The notes under the pieces: model-generated | Databases searched by the model: none | The model's input: only the letters and a program-made list of their open reading frames with translations | Told to the model about the DNA's origin: nothing | NCBI GenBank assembly: GCA_020284085.1 | Contig: JACEVL010005070.1 | Span: 693,501 to 757,500, forward strand | Length of the DNA stretch: 64,000 nucleotides | Source: Aporrectodea caliginosa | Lineage: Eukaryota > Annelida > Clitellata > Crassiclitellata > Lumbricidae | Reading direction: 5' to 3' | Shown here: in pieces, positions 1 to 13,100 of the stretch | Position numbering within the stretch: position 1 is the stretch's first letter | Layout: the number at the start of each line of letters is the position of its first letter | Program-made: the position numbers and the translations under genes

Positions 1-153
1 TTTTGTTACTAGAGCCAGTGTGATTGCAACTGTGGCATTTTTCATACTTAAGGTGGCATAGTGTTTGATTGCAAATATGTTGTTTTCCTCTCCATGTGAG
101 TGGTTTTTTTGATGGATTGGACAGAATTGCCAGTTCAGCTGCAGGCATGAAAG

Positions 154-173
154 GTAAGTAAGTAAGTAAGTAA
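154..173. repeat. (GTAA)n microsatellite
   Basis: About five perfect GTAA units, beginning at a potential splice donor. Confidence 0.8.
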
Positions 174-369
174 ATATATCCTTTATTGAAAAACCAACTG
201 CTAACCGCATTTTGGTGTACACAGATAATCAAATAGATAAAAAAATTAAGTATAAAGCAACCTTGTGACAAATGTTTTACGAGATAGAGAGTTTGCCTTT
301 TTGTTTGTTAATGATGTATTGTTTGTGCTTAAGCTAAAACTCCTTCAACCCACAGACCATTTATTTATG

Positions 370-485
370 AATGTATGTATGTATGTATGTATGTATGTAT
401 GTATGTATGTATGTATGTATGTATGTATGTATGTATGTATGATGCATGCATACATGCATGCATGCATGCATGCATGCATGCATGC
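370..485. repeat. (ATGT)n followed by (ATGC)n microsatellite
   Basis: Perfect ATGT units to about 440, then self-complementary ATGC units to 485. Open reading frames here on both strands are low-complexity repeats of M-Y-V-C or H-T-Y-I and are not genes. Confidence 0.95.
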
Positions 486-903
486 GGACATTACTTTAGT
501 GCCTTTTAAGTTCTTCGCAGTGCATCCTTCGAAGGTTGTAGAATTTTTTATGGACAATTACATGTATATAGTCATTTACCTAGCCTAGAGAAAAGATTTG
601 TTTTTAGCATCCTTGGCAATTTCGCAGTGCTTTGGACATGAGCAGTTGTGATTTGGTGATGGTTATTGGGAGGTGAATGATTGTATTCTGCTATAATGAT
701 GCTGAAAGAAAGGAAATTGTGATAAAATGCCATTTGTCACTATTAGTGCAGAACTTCACTGCAGCAATGTTCAACAACTATTTTGTTTGTTGTTAGTTGA
801 GTGCTATGAGGTTTGAAATGTCTTTCAGAGGTTTCTTCGCTGTCTGATTATATATATTACTTGTTTTCATGTGGCTGTTTTTTTTTAAAGATAATTTTCC
901 ACG

Positions 904-1121
904 ATGTCTGCCCCATTGGTCAACGGAGATGTTCACTCTTCTAATTGCAATGGTGAATCTATGGACAAAGAGTTTCCAGGAGTTACACAGTTGCTGCCAT
1001 CATGCAAATATCGTTGTCTGATAGATAAAATCAATGATCGAATTCAGAGTGGCACAAAATTCTTCTCTGTGGAGTTCTTTCCTCCTCAAACAGACAGCGG
1101 TGCTGCCAATCTGATCACCAT
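904..1121 (+). CDS. MTHFR: MTHFR coding exon 1 (residues 1-72)
   Basis: Starts at ATG 904. The N-terminus is short and Ser/Asn-rich, then enters the barrel at [10 protein letters not shown] with Glu57. The donor is AT/GTAAGT, splitting a codon after two bases; that codon is completed by the first C of exon 2. Confidence 0.93.
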
Positions 1122-4100
1122 GTAAGTGCCTAGAAACCTATTTCTAAAATTAATATGAAGTTGTTTTCTAGTAGCAAACATTTTCAGTTTAACTCTTTCA
1201 CAGCTATGGTGTTTTTGATGAATTTGATCATTATTAGTTCATATGAGAGCAAGCACTTCAAATCTTTAGAAATATAGACATGCAATATATCAGCTTCTTC
1301 TCCTTTTATTTATCAGCAATATGCCCTACCTTAAATTTGATAAGTATATGAAATATTTAAGAAATAAAAATCAGAATTATAAAATTTAAAAATCCCTACA
1401 AAATTTCACAAATAAAATCAAATAAAAACTGATCAATATAAGGTCTCTGTGTACAGACTGTGCTTTTACTATTATTATTTTATTATTATAATTATTATTT
1501 ATAATTTAATTAGTTAAATTTGTAACGCGCGCAGGGTCACACCGAAAAGTGAATGTGAGGCACGGATAGTCGGCCGCCAGGGAAAACATGTGAAATATTT
1601 TAAGAAATAAAATTTTTGTGCTAACCCGACTGATTGTGCTGCTGCAGCCGTTAACCCTTTAATGACGAGCATGTACTAAAATGTATGGGAAACCATAGGC
1701 AGCTCGTCGTCAAAGGGTTAATGTTGACATTTTATGTCATGTTTTCACCTTAAGGTCTAATGATTATTGAATTTGTGTTTGATACTTTAAATGATTTAAA
1801 TGTTGTGTATATTAAATGAGTCGGTGCTTTATTTTTCTCTGCTTTGCTTTTGTTGTCAACAACAGCTGCGATCGTTTGTCAGTGGCTCAGCCTCTCTTCT
1901 GTGATGTGACATGGAAGGTAGGAGGTGACAATGCCTCTGATAAACCAAACAGCTCTGTGACAATTGCCAGCACCATCATTAACTATTGTGGATTGGATGC
2001 CATGCTACACGTGACTTGTGTTGGCCAGACTAAGGCCGACATACTGAAAACTTTAAACAGAGCCAAGGAACGTGGAATTAAAAATATCCTTGCATTACGA
2101 GGAGGTGTGATTTTGTGCAGTTGATTGACGATATTTTCATAATTATAACATGCACTGTTTTAATTCACAGTACATAATTTTCAAGACATGTTTCTGTGCA
2201 CAATCAGTGAATTTTTAAAACTAAAGCAATAACGATATGTAACGAGTTAATCTTTTTCTAAGCTAATCCTTTTCTAATACATGGCTAAGCTTTTACTGCT
2301 GTAATCTACAGCTTTGTCAAGATAGTATTTGATTAAAAATAGTCACCTGTTTTATTCATAATTTGGAAAATTAATTTTAGATCTATTTTAGAAGTGAGTT
2401 TTCTGTTGCAGATCCACCTCGTGATTGTGACGACTGGAAGCCTCCGAAGGATGGTTTCTCTTATGCCACCGATTTGGTGAAATTTATTCGGGAAGAGTTT
2501 GGGTCGTATTTCGTCATTGTTGTTGCTGGTAATATGTTCTTTATAGTCTTTCATCAGCTAAAAATCTAATTAATGCTAATTTCTGGTAAATTGCTGTATC
2601 AGAGATGGGTTGTTAGTTGTAATTGTAGTTGCTTATTTATATAGTGCCTCTGAAAGAAAATTCCTCAGAGGTGCTCCCGACCTGAGTAAGAAAGACCAAG
2701 GTTGAACAGAATGGTCCTTAACTGCTTGCAAAGTAGAGGCATAGAAAGTAGATGAGACTCATCATGTTGCAGATTGCTTGGCAGCTTGTCCCAGAAGAAG
2801 TCACTACTAAGTTTCCATGCTGAATAGTGGCAGCGTGCAATGGAGTAATAACCAGATTACCCTGTGTTACAGAAAGAATAGATCTGTAACCAGGTAATGG
2901 TGACACTGGAATACATAGCTCCCACAGGTAGTTAGTATGTAGCCATACTTCAGAATCCCAACAATTAGCCAGTTGCAGAGTTTGAAATTGAAGTTGATAA
3001 ACACCAGGCAGAGACATACACACACAGAGAGACATACACACAGAGAGACAGACAGACACACAGACAGAGAGAGACAGATACAGAGAGAGAGAGAGAGAGC
3101 CACACAGAGAGACAGAGACACAGACAGAGAGAGACACAGACAGAGAGACAGACAGAGAGCCTTCTGGCTGTTTTTCAGGGAATCAGATTATTGTTTGCAC
3201 TTTACACTGTTTTCTTAAGTTGTGTTGAATTTTATTTGTGGGAATATTTTTTTGAAGACAAGACAAAGTAACAAGACAAAGTACATTTATGTTGTGCAGC
3301 GTGCATTGTGCATGTCTCCTGTAGCAGCCAGAAAGAGTTTTTGGTGCATAATGCTGTGCCTACTGACCTGCAGTCTATACTTCTTTGGCTGACTTTTTAT
3401 TGTGTCTCTCAGATCAAACTTGGGACTTGCAATTCTATTTTCCACTGTCTTTCAGTGTTGTTTTAAGAGCATTATACAGTTTAGATTATACAACTATGGT
3501 TTAATTACTGTCACCTCTGCAGACTTTGATTTATAATTTTAAGTAAGTTGTGACTTGAACATGCAGCTAAGTTCTTGTGCTAAGTTAATTTGTTTTTTCG
3601 ATGCAGGATACCCGACTGGTCATCCAGCTGCCGAGTCCTATGAAGAGGATCTGCAGCACCTGAAAGAAAAGGTCGATGCAGGGTCAGACTTCATCATCAC
3701 TCAGCTGTTCTTTGAGGCTGACGCTTTCTTAAAATTTGTACGAGACTGTCGTCAGATTGGAATTTCTTGTCCCATCATTCCTGGAATACTTCCAATACAG
3801 GTTTGTGATTCTGAATGTCGTTATTTAAATATGCTCCATACATATTTCTGGGAATATGATCAACTGTGAAAGTGTTTTTGAATTTGTAAGTGTAATCTGA
3901 TGTTTATAAAACACCACTTCAAGAAAAACCTCATCAGTGGCCTTGTCGACCCAAACCAGTGATAGAGTATCACTGTCAAATAATACAGACTTCAGGTGTT
4001 TGCAAAACTGAAATTATTATATATGAAGCTATATAGAGCACAAGTTACTATAACTAGATACACTGCATTGCACTAGTTGCAGCTTGACTTAGTCAGATGA

Positions 4101-7100
4101 CGTGAACAGGTAAGTCTAAGTTCTTCCTGAAGCTTTCGATACAAAGTTCTGGTACACGGAGTTCGATGGGCAGCGCATTCCAAACCATTGGGCCAGAAAT
4201 GCACTTGGAATGTACTTCTACATGTCAAGTGGACTTTCTGGACCACACTAAGTCAATCCTCTACAATGATGCCCAAGCAAGAACAAACTGAAGAGCTTCA
4301 GCCACAGCTCTCGAGGAAGGCGATTCCAGCTGGTGGGTTTGTGAGTTTAAAGGAGAAAAGGACTAAATCATTCAGAAATTTAGTCAAGCAATCATGTTTT
4401 GCATCTGTAACTATGGTAAACAACTGTGTTAAATCTATTTGATTGCTTACCTGAAACATGATTCAGTAATGAGTTCATGGATGGTAATTATAATTAGGAG
4501 CTTCTATAGTGCCATTGACTTTGTGCATAACAATGGCTCACCAAAATCAAGCCTCAGTCAGGTCAACATCAGCCTGTGATGCATGAGCCACTTGAAAAAG
4601 GTGACACTTAAGTTCAGACCGAAATGGAACAAAAGAGCTGAGCAGAACCAACATTTGCATGAAGTGAGTTCCAAAAACAAAGTTCAGCAACTGGAAAAGC
4701 TCATCTGCCAAGAACAGTTCTTGTATGACAACAAAGAGCAATCAGATGCCCTCTTTGAATAATGATATGCCTGTCTGAGCAATGAAGACGGATTTCATAT
4801 ACTGTGTTTGGCCAGAGGAAACTGTTTGATAAACTATGAGCCACAATATAAAACAAAACCTCTGTAAACAGGAAACCAAGGCATAAGTGTAAGTACAGGG
4901 TTATATTATGCTCGTATTTGGATGTAATGGTTTTGGCTCCATTCTGTGTATAATGCAAATTCGTGTAGAACATCTTCGATAGCTTCATTTTTGATCCTCA
5001 GTTTGATGCAAATTCATGTAGAATAGCAATGCTGCATGTCATAGGTTGTCTCAGTATCTGCTTCTGTAACTCTTTTGGCTTGTGATATTGAGACAAATTG
5101 GCCCAGTGAGATTTCAGAGTCTAGTTTTTGGTCAATTAAACATTAGTTCATTCTGTTTCTAAAATTAGCTCTGCATAAATTCCTTTGTGAGTATTTCTTG
5201 CATATACTTGCTTCTATTAGACCTGGCTTCAACCTAGTGATACATCAGAATTCGTTTCTGATCTTACTCCTCCAACCCTTTTTTTTATCATGAATGAGCT
5301 TCATGGCAATGGATGCCTGTTAACCCTTTAACGACGAGCCGCTTATGGTTTCCCATACATTTTAGTACACGCTCGTCGTTAAAGGGTTAATGTTACTCAT
5401 TAATTGAAGAGTGAATTTTCATTTTCAAGGCTTACCAGTCACTGCAGAACATTGCAAGGCTGTCAAAACTGAAGGTTCCACAGAAGATCACAGACACAAT
5501 CGTCGCTATCAAAGACAATGATGAGGCTGTTCGTCAGTATGGCATTGACCATGGAACGGAGATGTGTCGTCAGCTCCTCAACAGCGGAATCGTTGATGGC
5601 CTTCATTTCTACACACTCAATCGCGAATATGCTACAAAACAAATTCTGCGGAACCTAGGCCTGTGGACTGAGCATCCAGCCAGGTCGCTGCCTTGGAAAA
5701 CTTCGGCCAATCACACGAGGTGTATGGAGGATGTGAGACCAATATTCTGGAGTTCACGACCCCAGAGTTACATTTATCGTACAGCTGACTGGGAAGAATT
5801 TCCAAATGGCCGGTTGGTAAACTAATGGCATGTTGATTCAGTCCTTACATTATAAGGAATTCAATGTAAGTGTAAACCAAGGACGTAAATTCAAAGTATA
5901 GCGTCATATGCAGTGCGGCTTACCTGAGGAGATCTATAGGAACTCTCAGAAGGTACATATACACCTTCCATGAGGTACAGACACAATCACAGCAATTGCA
6001 TGCAAATCTTTTACTCAGGAGGTTTAAACCGAATGGAGGGCCAGATGGACAATAGGTGGCTTCATATTCCATGGCTGGTTATACTTCCAATTTCTCTTTA
6101 TAATGCTATAACTAAATATGAGTTTGTGGTGGCTGCTTATTTTCAGTGTTATTTATAGTTAATGGAGAATTTGTTAATCATTTGCATTTACCACAATAAA
6201 CAGAGGTCCCTTTGGTTCTATGAAGAGTGAACAAAGCATCCATTGCTGCTGTATTGTGTTTGTCAGGTTGGGAAACTCTGCCTCAGCATCTTACAGAGAC
6301 TTGAATGACTATTACCTGTTCTACCTGAAGCCACAAGCTCCAAAAGCAGATTTGCTGAACATGTGGGGGAAAGAGCTGACGTGTGAAGAGGATGTCTGGA
6401 ATGTCTTCACAAGTTTCCTCTCAGGCACAGAAAATCAGCATGGCTTCAAGGTGAACTAGGTTACCTATTTGGTGCTACTCAAAATTATGCAAGGACTTGT
6501 TATTCTTTAACAGTTACTCAGATAGACTTTTTCAACTGATGCTTTAGTGCCTGTTGTGGGTCACAGTAGCCTCTTGATTAGAGCGGCCAGCCTGTAACGT
6601 GGAGAGTACGGGTTCGAACTTTCACTGAAGCCATAACTCTGTACATAGAGACCGTGAGCAAGTCCTTCTGTGTTCTGTCTTATAGTTGTGTGTTGCTTCT
6701 GAACTTTAGAATGAGAGTAGTACCAGATATAGATTATAGATGTAATATAATGTTGGTCACTTCAGGTTTAATTGGTGCTCTTTAATTGTTATACACCAGA
6801 ACCTCCTTTTAAAATGCTTAGTTAGAACACAGAATATTATATACATGTAACACATTTGGGGCATTCCACGGTATATTGCAGTCCATGAAAGGTCAAATCA
6901 AAATATTTGAATTTTAAATTATTAATAATTTTCTGTTTTAGATAGATAGTTCTAGTTTTGCCACTTGGGGTATTGTGTTGACTTTGCCTCAAACTAGTAA
7001 CTTTGGTGTAATGCTACAGACTTATCCAAGCTCAATAACGACATGTGAAACATTAAGAGCCTTGACAATGTTGATTTTCGAACGTTACGAGAGGTTCTAT

Positions 7101-10100
7101 AAATTGTTTGTGACAATGAAACTTCACTATATTTTTTTAATTTGAGCTCTGAAACTACTTGTACAACACCTTGTGAACATTTAAATGATTCAAGTAGCTG
7201 GAAAAAATTCACTGTTTTTATGAATATTAGCAGTTTTTGTTTATGGTCCATATGGTAGAGTCCGTAATGTAGAGTCCGTAATGATGTATTGTTTGTGCTT
7301 AAGCTAAAACTCCTTCAACCCACAGACCATTTATTTATGAATATATGTATGTATGTATGTATTGCACAGTATGTACATTAGTGAATGCACAACATCATTA
7401 CTTATCATGATAACAAACTGCAATTATGACAAATTCAAAAGCCATACCTGGCAATTCTAGAATGGTGTTTCAAAAGATATTTCATATAATAGTTTAACAG
7501 AAAATAAAGATAGATCATTCAATCAAAAAAGTTGATGGCTCTTGTTTGTAGAGTCCGTAACGCAAACGTTTTGTTTCACCAGACATGATCCATAACGGCC
7601 AACTCAGTCTAACTAAGATTGAGCTAATCTGTGATTGAAGCGGCATCAGGGAAAATGTCAAAATATTTTAAACAGTAATGATCTGTCTGTATGAACGGTT
7701 CAAAGACTCCTGAATGTAGAGTCCGTAACATTTGAAATACCGTGGAATTGCCCATTTGGAGACATGGATCCTGAATTTAGTTTTCAGTTTTGAGAAATTA
7801 CCTCATTATAACATGACCTCATTATAACATGATCTCATTAATCATTTTAACCTCACCTTTTTATAACATGACCTTTTAATAAGACAATCATTGAGAGGAG
7901 GTTCAGATGCAGAATATATCAGTATCCGAATGCAGCCATGTTCAAGATATAATGCCAAGATGAGCTGATTTTCAGACCTTAAGAAAGCACACTGTTTGTT
8001 TTGTAGCCTTAAATGTTTGTAAGGCATGATTAATTCTTGTTGCATTAATTAAGATATCAGCCATGGTTAACCCTTTGCATGCCACAGATCCAGAATGGTG
8101 ACATCGGAATTCTTTCCATGTGAGCCACAGGCACAAAATTGTGACATTATTGGTGCACTTACTAAATCAGTTGGAAGTTAGAAAACCAGCTTTCATCCTA
8201 TGTAAATAAGTTAACTTAATTAGGGCAATAAATATGCTGCAATTTTCCCATTGTTATTCATGCGCACCTAGGATAGTTGCGGAGATGTTAGACCTGAAAG
8301 TCGGTGACTTATTTAGTTTTACAACTGTGATTGTGAATAAGACAAACTTGAACCTATATAATGATTTTCAGTGATTTTTCAGTAATGGATGAAGAGTTCA
8401 TTTTGTGGGTTTACCTGCATTTATTGGTTGCTTTAATACTAATGATTGATAGAACTTTCTGCGCAATATGAGATGCAATAAGAGCAGCAGTGTTGGACTA
8501 GACAGGTTTGCCAGCCTCTGATAATTACTGAGAGGGTTGGTCCACTCACTATTGCCATAGATTTGTGGGCATCTGATATATTTTTTAGTTTTACAATGAT
8601 AATCGCAGACTCAGATTGTCACTGAACCTAATCATCATACTAGTTATTGCATTGCAACAAGTGCTCCAAGTGCTAAGCATTTCTAAGCAAATTTAATTAT
8701 TTTCACTTGAACTGTGTGTCAGCGGTTGATGAGATGTTTTTGCTGTGAAAGGGTGGAATGAACCAAAACCATAAAGGCCAGAAGTAGGTCTAAATATATG
8801 GTTTGCAAAGAGTTAAGATTCGCAGCTAGTTTCTAGTAGTGATACCCATCTGATTAATGTATATTTATGCACCTTCTATGAACCTTTCAAGGGCACCAAA
8901 CATGATTGTCTTGATCGATCTGAAAAGGCTTGAATTAATATGAGTTCCAACTGTTCTGACTTTCTTTACATTTAAATTGTTCTGTGCCAATGATGTTGGT
9001 GCTAGGTGCTGAAAATGTTTCAGTTGCTGTCTGTAATTTGTTGAGTAAATCACTTTTGTTTGTATTTTTGGATGGCTTTAGGTGACGTGCATTCCATGGA
9101 ATAATGAGGTGCTTGCGGATGAGACTACGCAGATGGTCAATCAGTTGACCGAGATCAACCGGGAAGGTGTGCTGACAATCAATTCCCAGCCGAATGTAAA
9201 TGGAGTGCCTTCCACAGACCCAGTCCATGGCTGGGGAAATCCAGGAGGATATGTCTATCAAAAGGTGATGAACTGTTTGATTATATATATAAGGAGTTGA
9301 GTATGTTGGTGAGTTCTGTCTTGAATCATTGAATACATTGAATACATAGTGACTTGCCTGATCCACTTGAGTGGCTCCATCACGTGAATCACTTGTGGCA
9401 CTTCTGTTGTCTTTACTTCAGAATTGCACCTTCTGAATCATTCATTTGCAGCTGGGTAATGGCCTTTCAGTAACAATTCACTTGACTGATGTGGTTCATT
9501 TCACCGTTAGTCCTGATGTGTGTAAAGGTGAACCAAACCCTCTGCAGTTATTTGATTGAATGAAGCTTTCTAGAAGAAGGGAATGTGATTATTTCAATTC
9601 AAATGGCTTTGTAAATGTTTATAAAAACTGTGCCAAAAGTTACATTCTAACTCTACCAAACCATTGGAAAAACCAATGTAAGGGATTTCTTCAGCATGTA
9701 CAATTTTGTTTCTATATAACGGTTATAAATAGAAATATAAATCTATTCAATTATTGGCCAGAGGTGCATTTGTTGTGCAGTGAAAAATGCTGCCCAGTTC
9801 TATTTGTTCTATCAGTTAGCAATGAGTTAAGTTTAAATTGATGGTTGCTTCAAGTAAAACCGTAGTGAAAGATCACAGTCTGTTGTAGAAGCCTGGTTGA
9901 AATCCAATTGGTCAGAGAAAGTTGAAGTCATTTGTAACATTGTTATATCCATGTCTTGCTAGGCTGTTGAAATATATATCTCACATTACAGTAGGTCTAG
10001 ACATATCAACACAGACTGCAGTCATTTGATAGAATATTTTAAATATATTAATAGATTTCTACCATAATATAAGATAATCCTGAGTGGCCGAGTGGGTTGG

Positions 10101-13100
10101 TAGCCTGCTCGTCACGCCGGCGCCCCGGGTTCGCTTCCAGGTCGGGTCGGTTTATCAGAGATTAATTTCTCGGATCTTTACTGCGGGTGGCTCGGTCGCA
10201 TTATAAACGTGGAGTACAATACAACACACAATATGTAAGCTCTGAATCTTCTGCTGTTGTTGATTTTACAACTTCTCCTTGGCAGGAAAGTTACCACCCC
10301 GTCACTTTCTCTAGGTTCATCCGCAGCTCCATCGACCTGATACCTTGCTTTTGACGAGTGGCCCGAGTCTGGCGCGATAGAAGTGCTTTCTATAACCTGC
10401 GATTCTACCAGGTCAGGGTTCAAACAGTGGTCCAGTCTTCCTATCTCTCTCTCCCTTTCTATTTCATTTAGGCGGTTTATCACTGAAGTCATCGTATCAA
10501 ACTGTCTCTGGGCTGTCTCATGCTGTCTCTGGTCTGTCTCATGCTGTCTCTGGTCTGTCTCATTTAATCGTACCATTACTGAAGTCAACGAATCAAGCTG
10601 TCTCTGTTCTGTCTCTAACTGTTTCTGTGTTGTCACATGCAGTTGCCTAATCAAGTCTAAAATCAGCTCATCAGTCCGTCCCTGTCTCTGATCCATACGT
10701 TCAAAATGATAGTCCATTTTTTCCAACATATCTGTCATTAACACATTATCAGACATTTGTGAGTCTCCTCTACATGAGTCTAAAACTATCCTCCTTCCTT
10801 CGTCCTCTTCTTCCTCAACCCTCCTAGGATTAACGGAAGCTTCTGACATTTTGATAGTTTATTACTACAAGCAGTTATAATTCGTCACTAACACAATATC
10901 AGTTAACACTCTATGATTATTTATGCAATCAGGCACACATCATCATTCAAACAGAATCCGCGAATACGTCTATTCCACTATTCTATCTAATGTCTTACCC
11001 CGTTATCAGTACATAGGGACTCTTGGGCCTCCTATTACTAATGATCAGACGAAGTTCCTCAATGGCACACAGCGTTACTGCTCAACAGGAGGTAGGGTCG
11101 CGGTGCGCGGCCTCAATCGGAATATCCTCGTTGGCGTCAACGCAGTCACAGCGGCGTCGGTTCCAGAGCGTTACCGAAGAAATCCGTTCGTCGGTTCCAA
11201 TCCTCCTCGTCTTGTTCGACCTCGGTTCCAAGTTCCATCAATCGTTACCTATCGTAATTCTACCAATAATTCGCACTTAGTAACACTTTTCAATACAATT
11301 AACGAAACTCTTTACAGCATCACGAGTTACGGGCCCAGCTACTTGTTTATGACGGCATTTCCATCGTCTTCATCCAGTGCTGCGTCAAATCGTTCCCTCG
11401 TCTCGTTTAGACGGCATTTCACGACTCGGCGATCCTCCAACGGACTTTTCACTGGCAGTACTTCCTCTCCAACAGCTTCTTCGGACTGGGCCTCGAGTTT
11501 GCGCGTTTTGCCCTTGTATAGACAAAACCCTCGATGCGACATAGCTCTCTTCCCATTGGCTACGGCTGCATCATGCTTTGCACACGGCGCGGAGGTATTT
11601 CTCCCCTACCCTATATCTGCTGCCCTTAAGCCTGGATAAATTCCTTAAGCCTGGATAATTATGTAGCTGCTGGATTACTCAGCATCCCTTTCGCTAGACG
11701 GGTTGTGGGCCGTTCTACGGTCTCACAAATACAACACATCACAATACAACTGGGGCGCGGTGGTTTAGGGGTATGTTCGGTGCCTTGCAGCTGGAGGGTT
11801 GCGGGTTCGAATCCACCTCAAAGTCGCCGCGTAGGGACCCTGGGCAAGTCCTTCACTCGCAATTGCTCATGCGCTTCGGCGTGAAACTCCGATTCAGCGT
11901 TCGCGCAGTAGTCGGGGGCGCCTCTGAATGGGAAATCTGGTAGGGGCGCTATAACAAGTGTTCAAATACAATACAATACAATAATCAGTCCTAATTACAT
12001 ATATTGCACCAATTACATTATTGAGTATTATTGGCAGTCTCTCTGGGATTGAGCCTAACCAATTGGCTGATGAGTCCCATGAAAGTAAACTAATATAAAA
12101 AATTGCTTAAAGTCTGATTCAGGATCTGTTTTATAGTCCACAAAGTGCTACCTGTCTGAGTCAGGATCTGTTTTATAGTCCACAAAGTGATACCTGTCTG
12201 ATTCAGGATCTGTTTTATAGTCCACAAAGTGCTACCTTTTAATCAACCAACCTGTCTCTGTTTCATACTTGCCACTCATACCAACAAATATCGCACTCAA
12301 GCAATGGACACTGTAACTTTTATTTTGATAAGTGCCAGAACAGTCCTGGGTTTTTTGAACGTGGTTGGTGAGGCTGGTCCAAGGCTTTGGAATTTGCTAC
12401 CCAGTTCTATTGGTTTGGGTGCTCGATAGTGTAGTGGTTAGCATGCTGTATTATCAATCGAGAGGTCAGGGCAGAAATTTGGTTTGAGATTTCTGCTCTG
12501 CATGCGCCCCTATCAACTCGGCTTTGATGGATACTGTCGGTGGGAAGATGAGATGGTGAAGGAAAGGACTGGCCACCCACCCTCGTATGCCGAGGCTAAG
12601 AAAATGAAGTCGCTAACACTTCATATCTACAGCTGCCTCAGGACTAGTTTAACCCCTTCGCTGCGAATGATGAGTATGTCTCGTCATGGAAATGCATTGC
12701 CATACGCGGATGACGAGTATGTCTCGTCATGGATATCCTATGCCATACGTGATTTACGAGTGAGTCTCATCAATAAATGTATTGAAGTAGGCGGCAATCC
12801 GCACGCTAGACTTAATCGTTGCCGCACAGCAGAGTGTAAAAAATATAATGCTCCACTATAAGTAAGACGTAGAGGTCAGAACAGGCGAAGTTCAAGGTCA
12901 ATCATTATGTAATTTATTACACATGTAGATGGGATAAAAGGACTTGTATTTTCATGAAGTCAGTGAAGTTATTGAGTTTTCGGAAAAATCAGTGAATGAA
13001 CATAATTATAAAGACATTAATTATAGAGAAATTTATTTGTGTTGATAAAGATATCAACATATAAATGTGAGCCGACCACTTATTGAAGATTTCAATGAAA

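Larger units (their letters stand above)
1..903. other. 5' flank or first intron of MTHFR
   Basis: No coding sequence is recognisable. A TGAAAG/GTAAGT junction at 153/154 could be the end of a 5' untranslated exon, and a pyrimidine-rich stretch ending in AAAG near 892 could be the matching acceptor just before the start codon; this is inference, since the GTAAGT lies in a short (GTAA)n run. The segment 309-395 recurs nearly exactly at 7279-7361 in intron 6. Confidence 0.4.

Noticed and set aside
265..588. Open frames over the ATGT/ATGC repeat
   Set aside because: The translation is pure microsatellite (M-Y-V-C, M-H-A-C) and the same DNA is open on both strands.
6570..6650. Functional tRNA gene
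   Set aside because: B-box present but acceptor and anticodon stems do not pair; the body matches SINEs.
10923..11639. 238-codon plus-strand ORF as a host gene
   Set aside because: Low-complexity Ser/Arg/Asn content, within a suspected retroelement leader.
12421..12480. Functional tRNA-Asp/Glu-like gene
   Set aside because: Strong A-box only; no proper T arm or acceptor stem.
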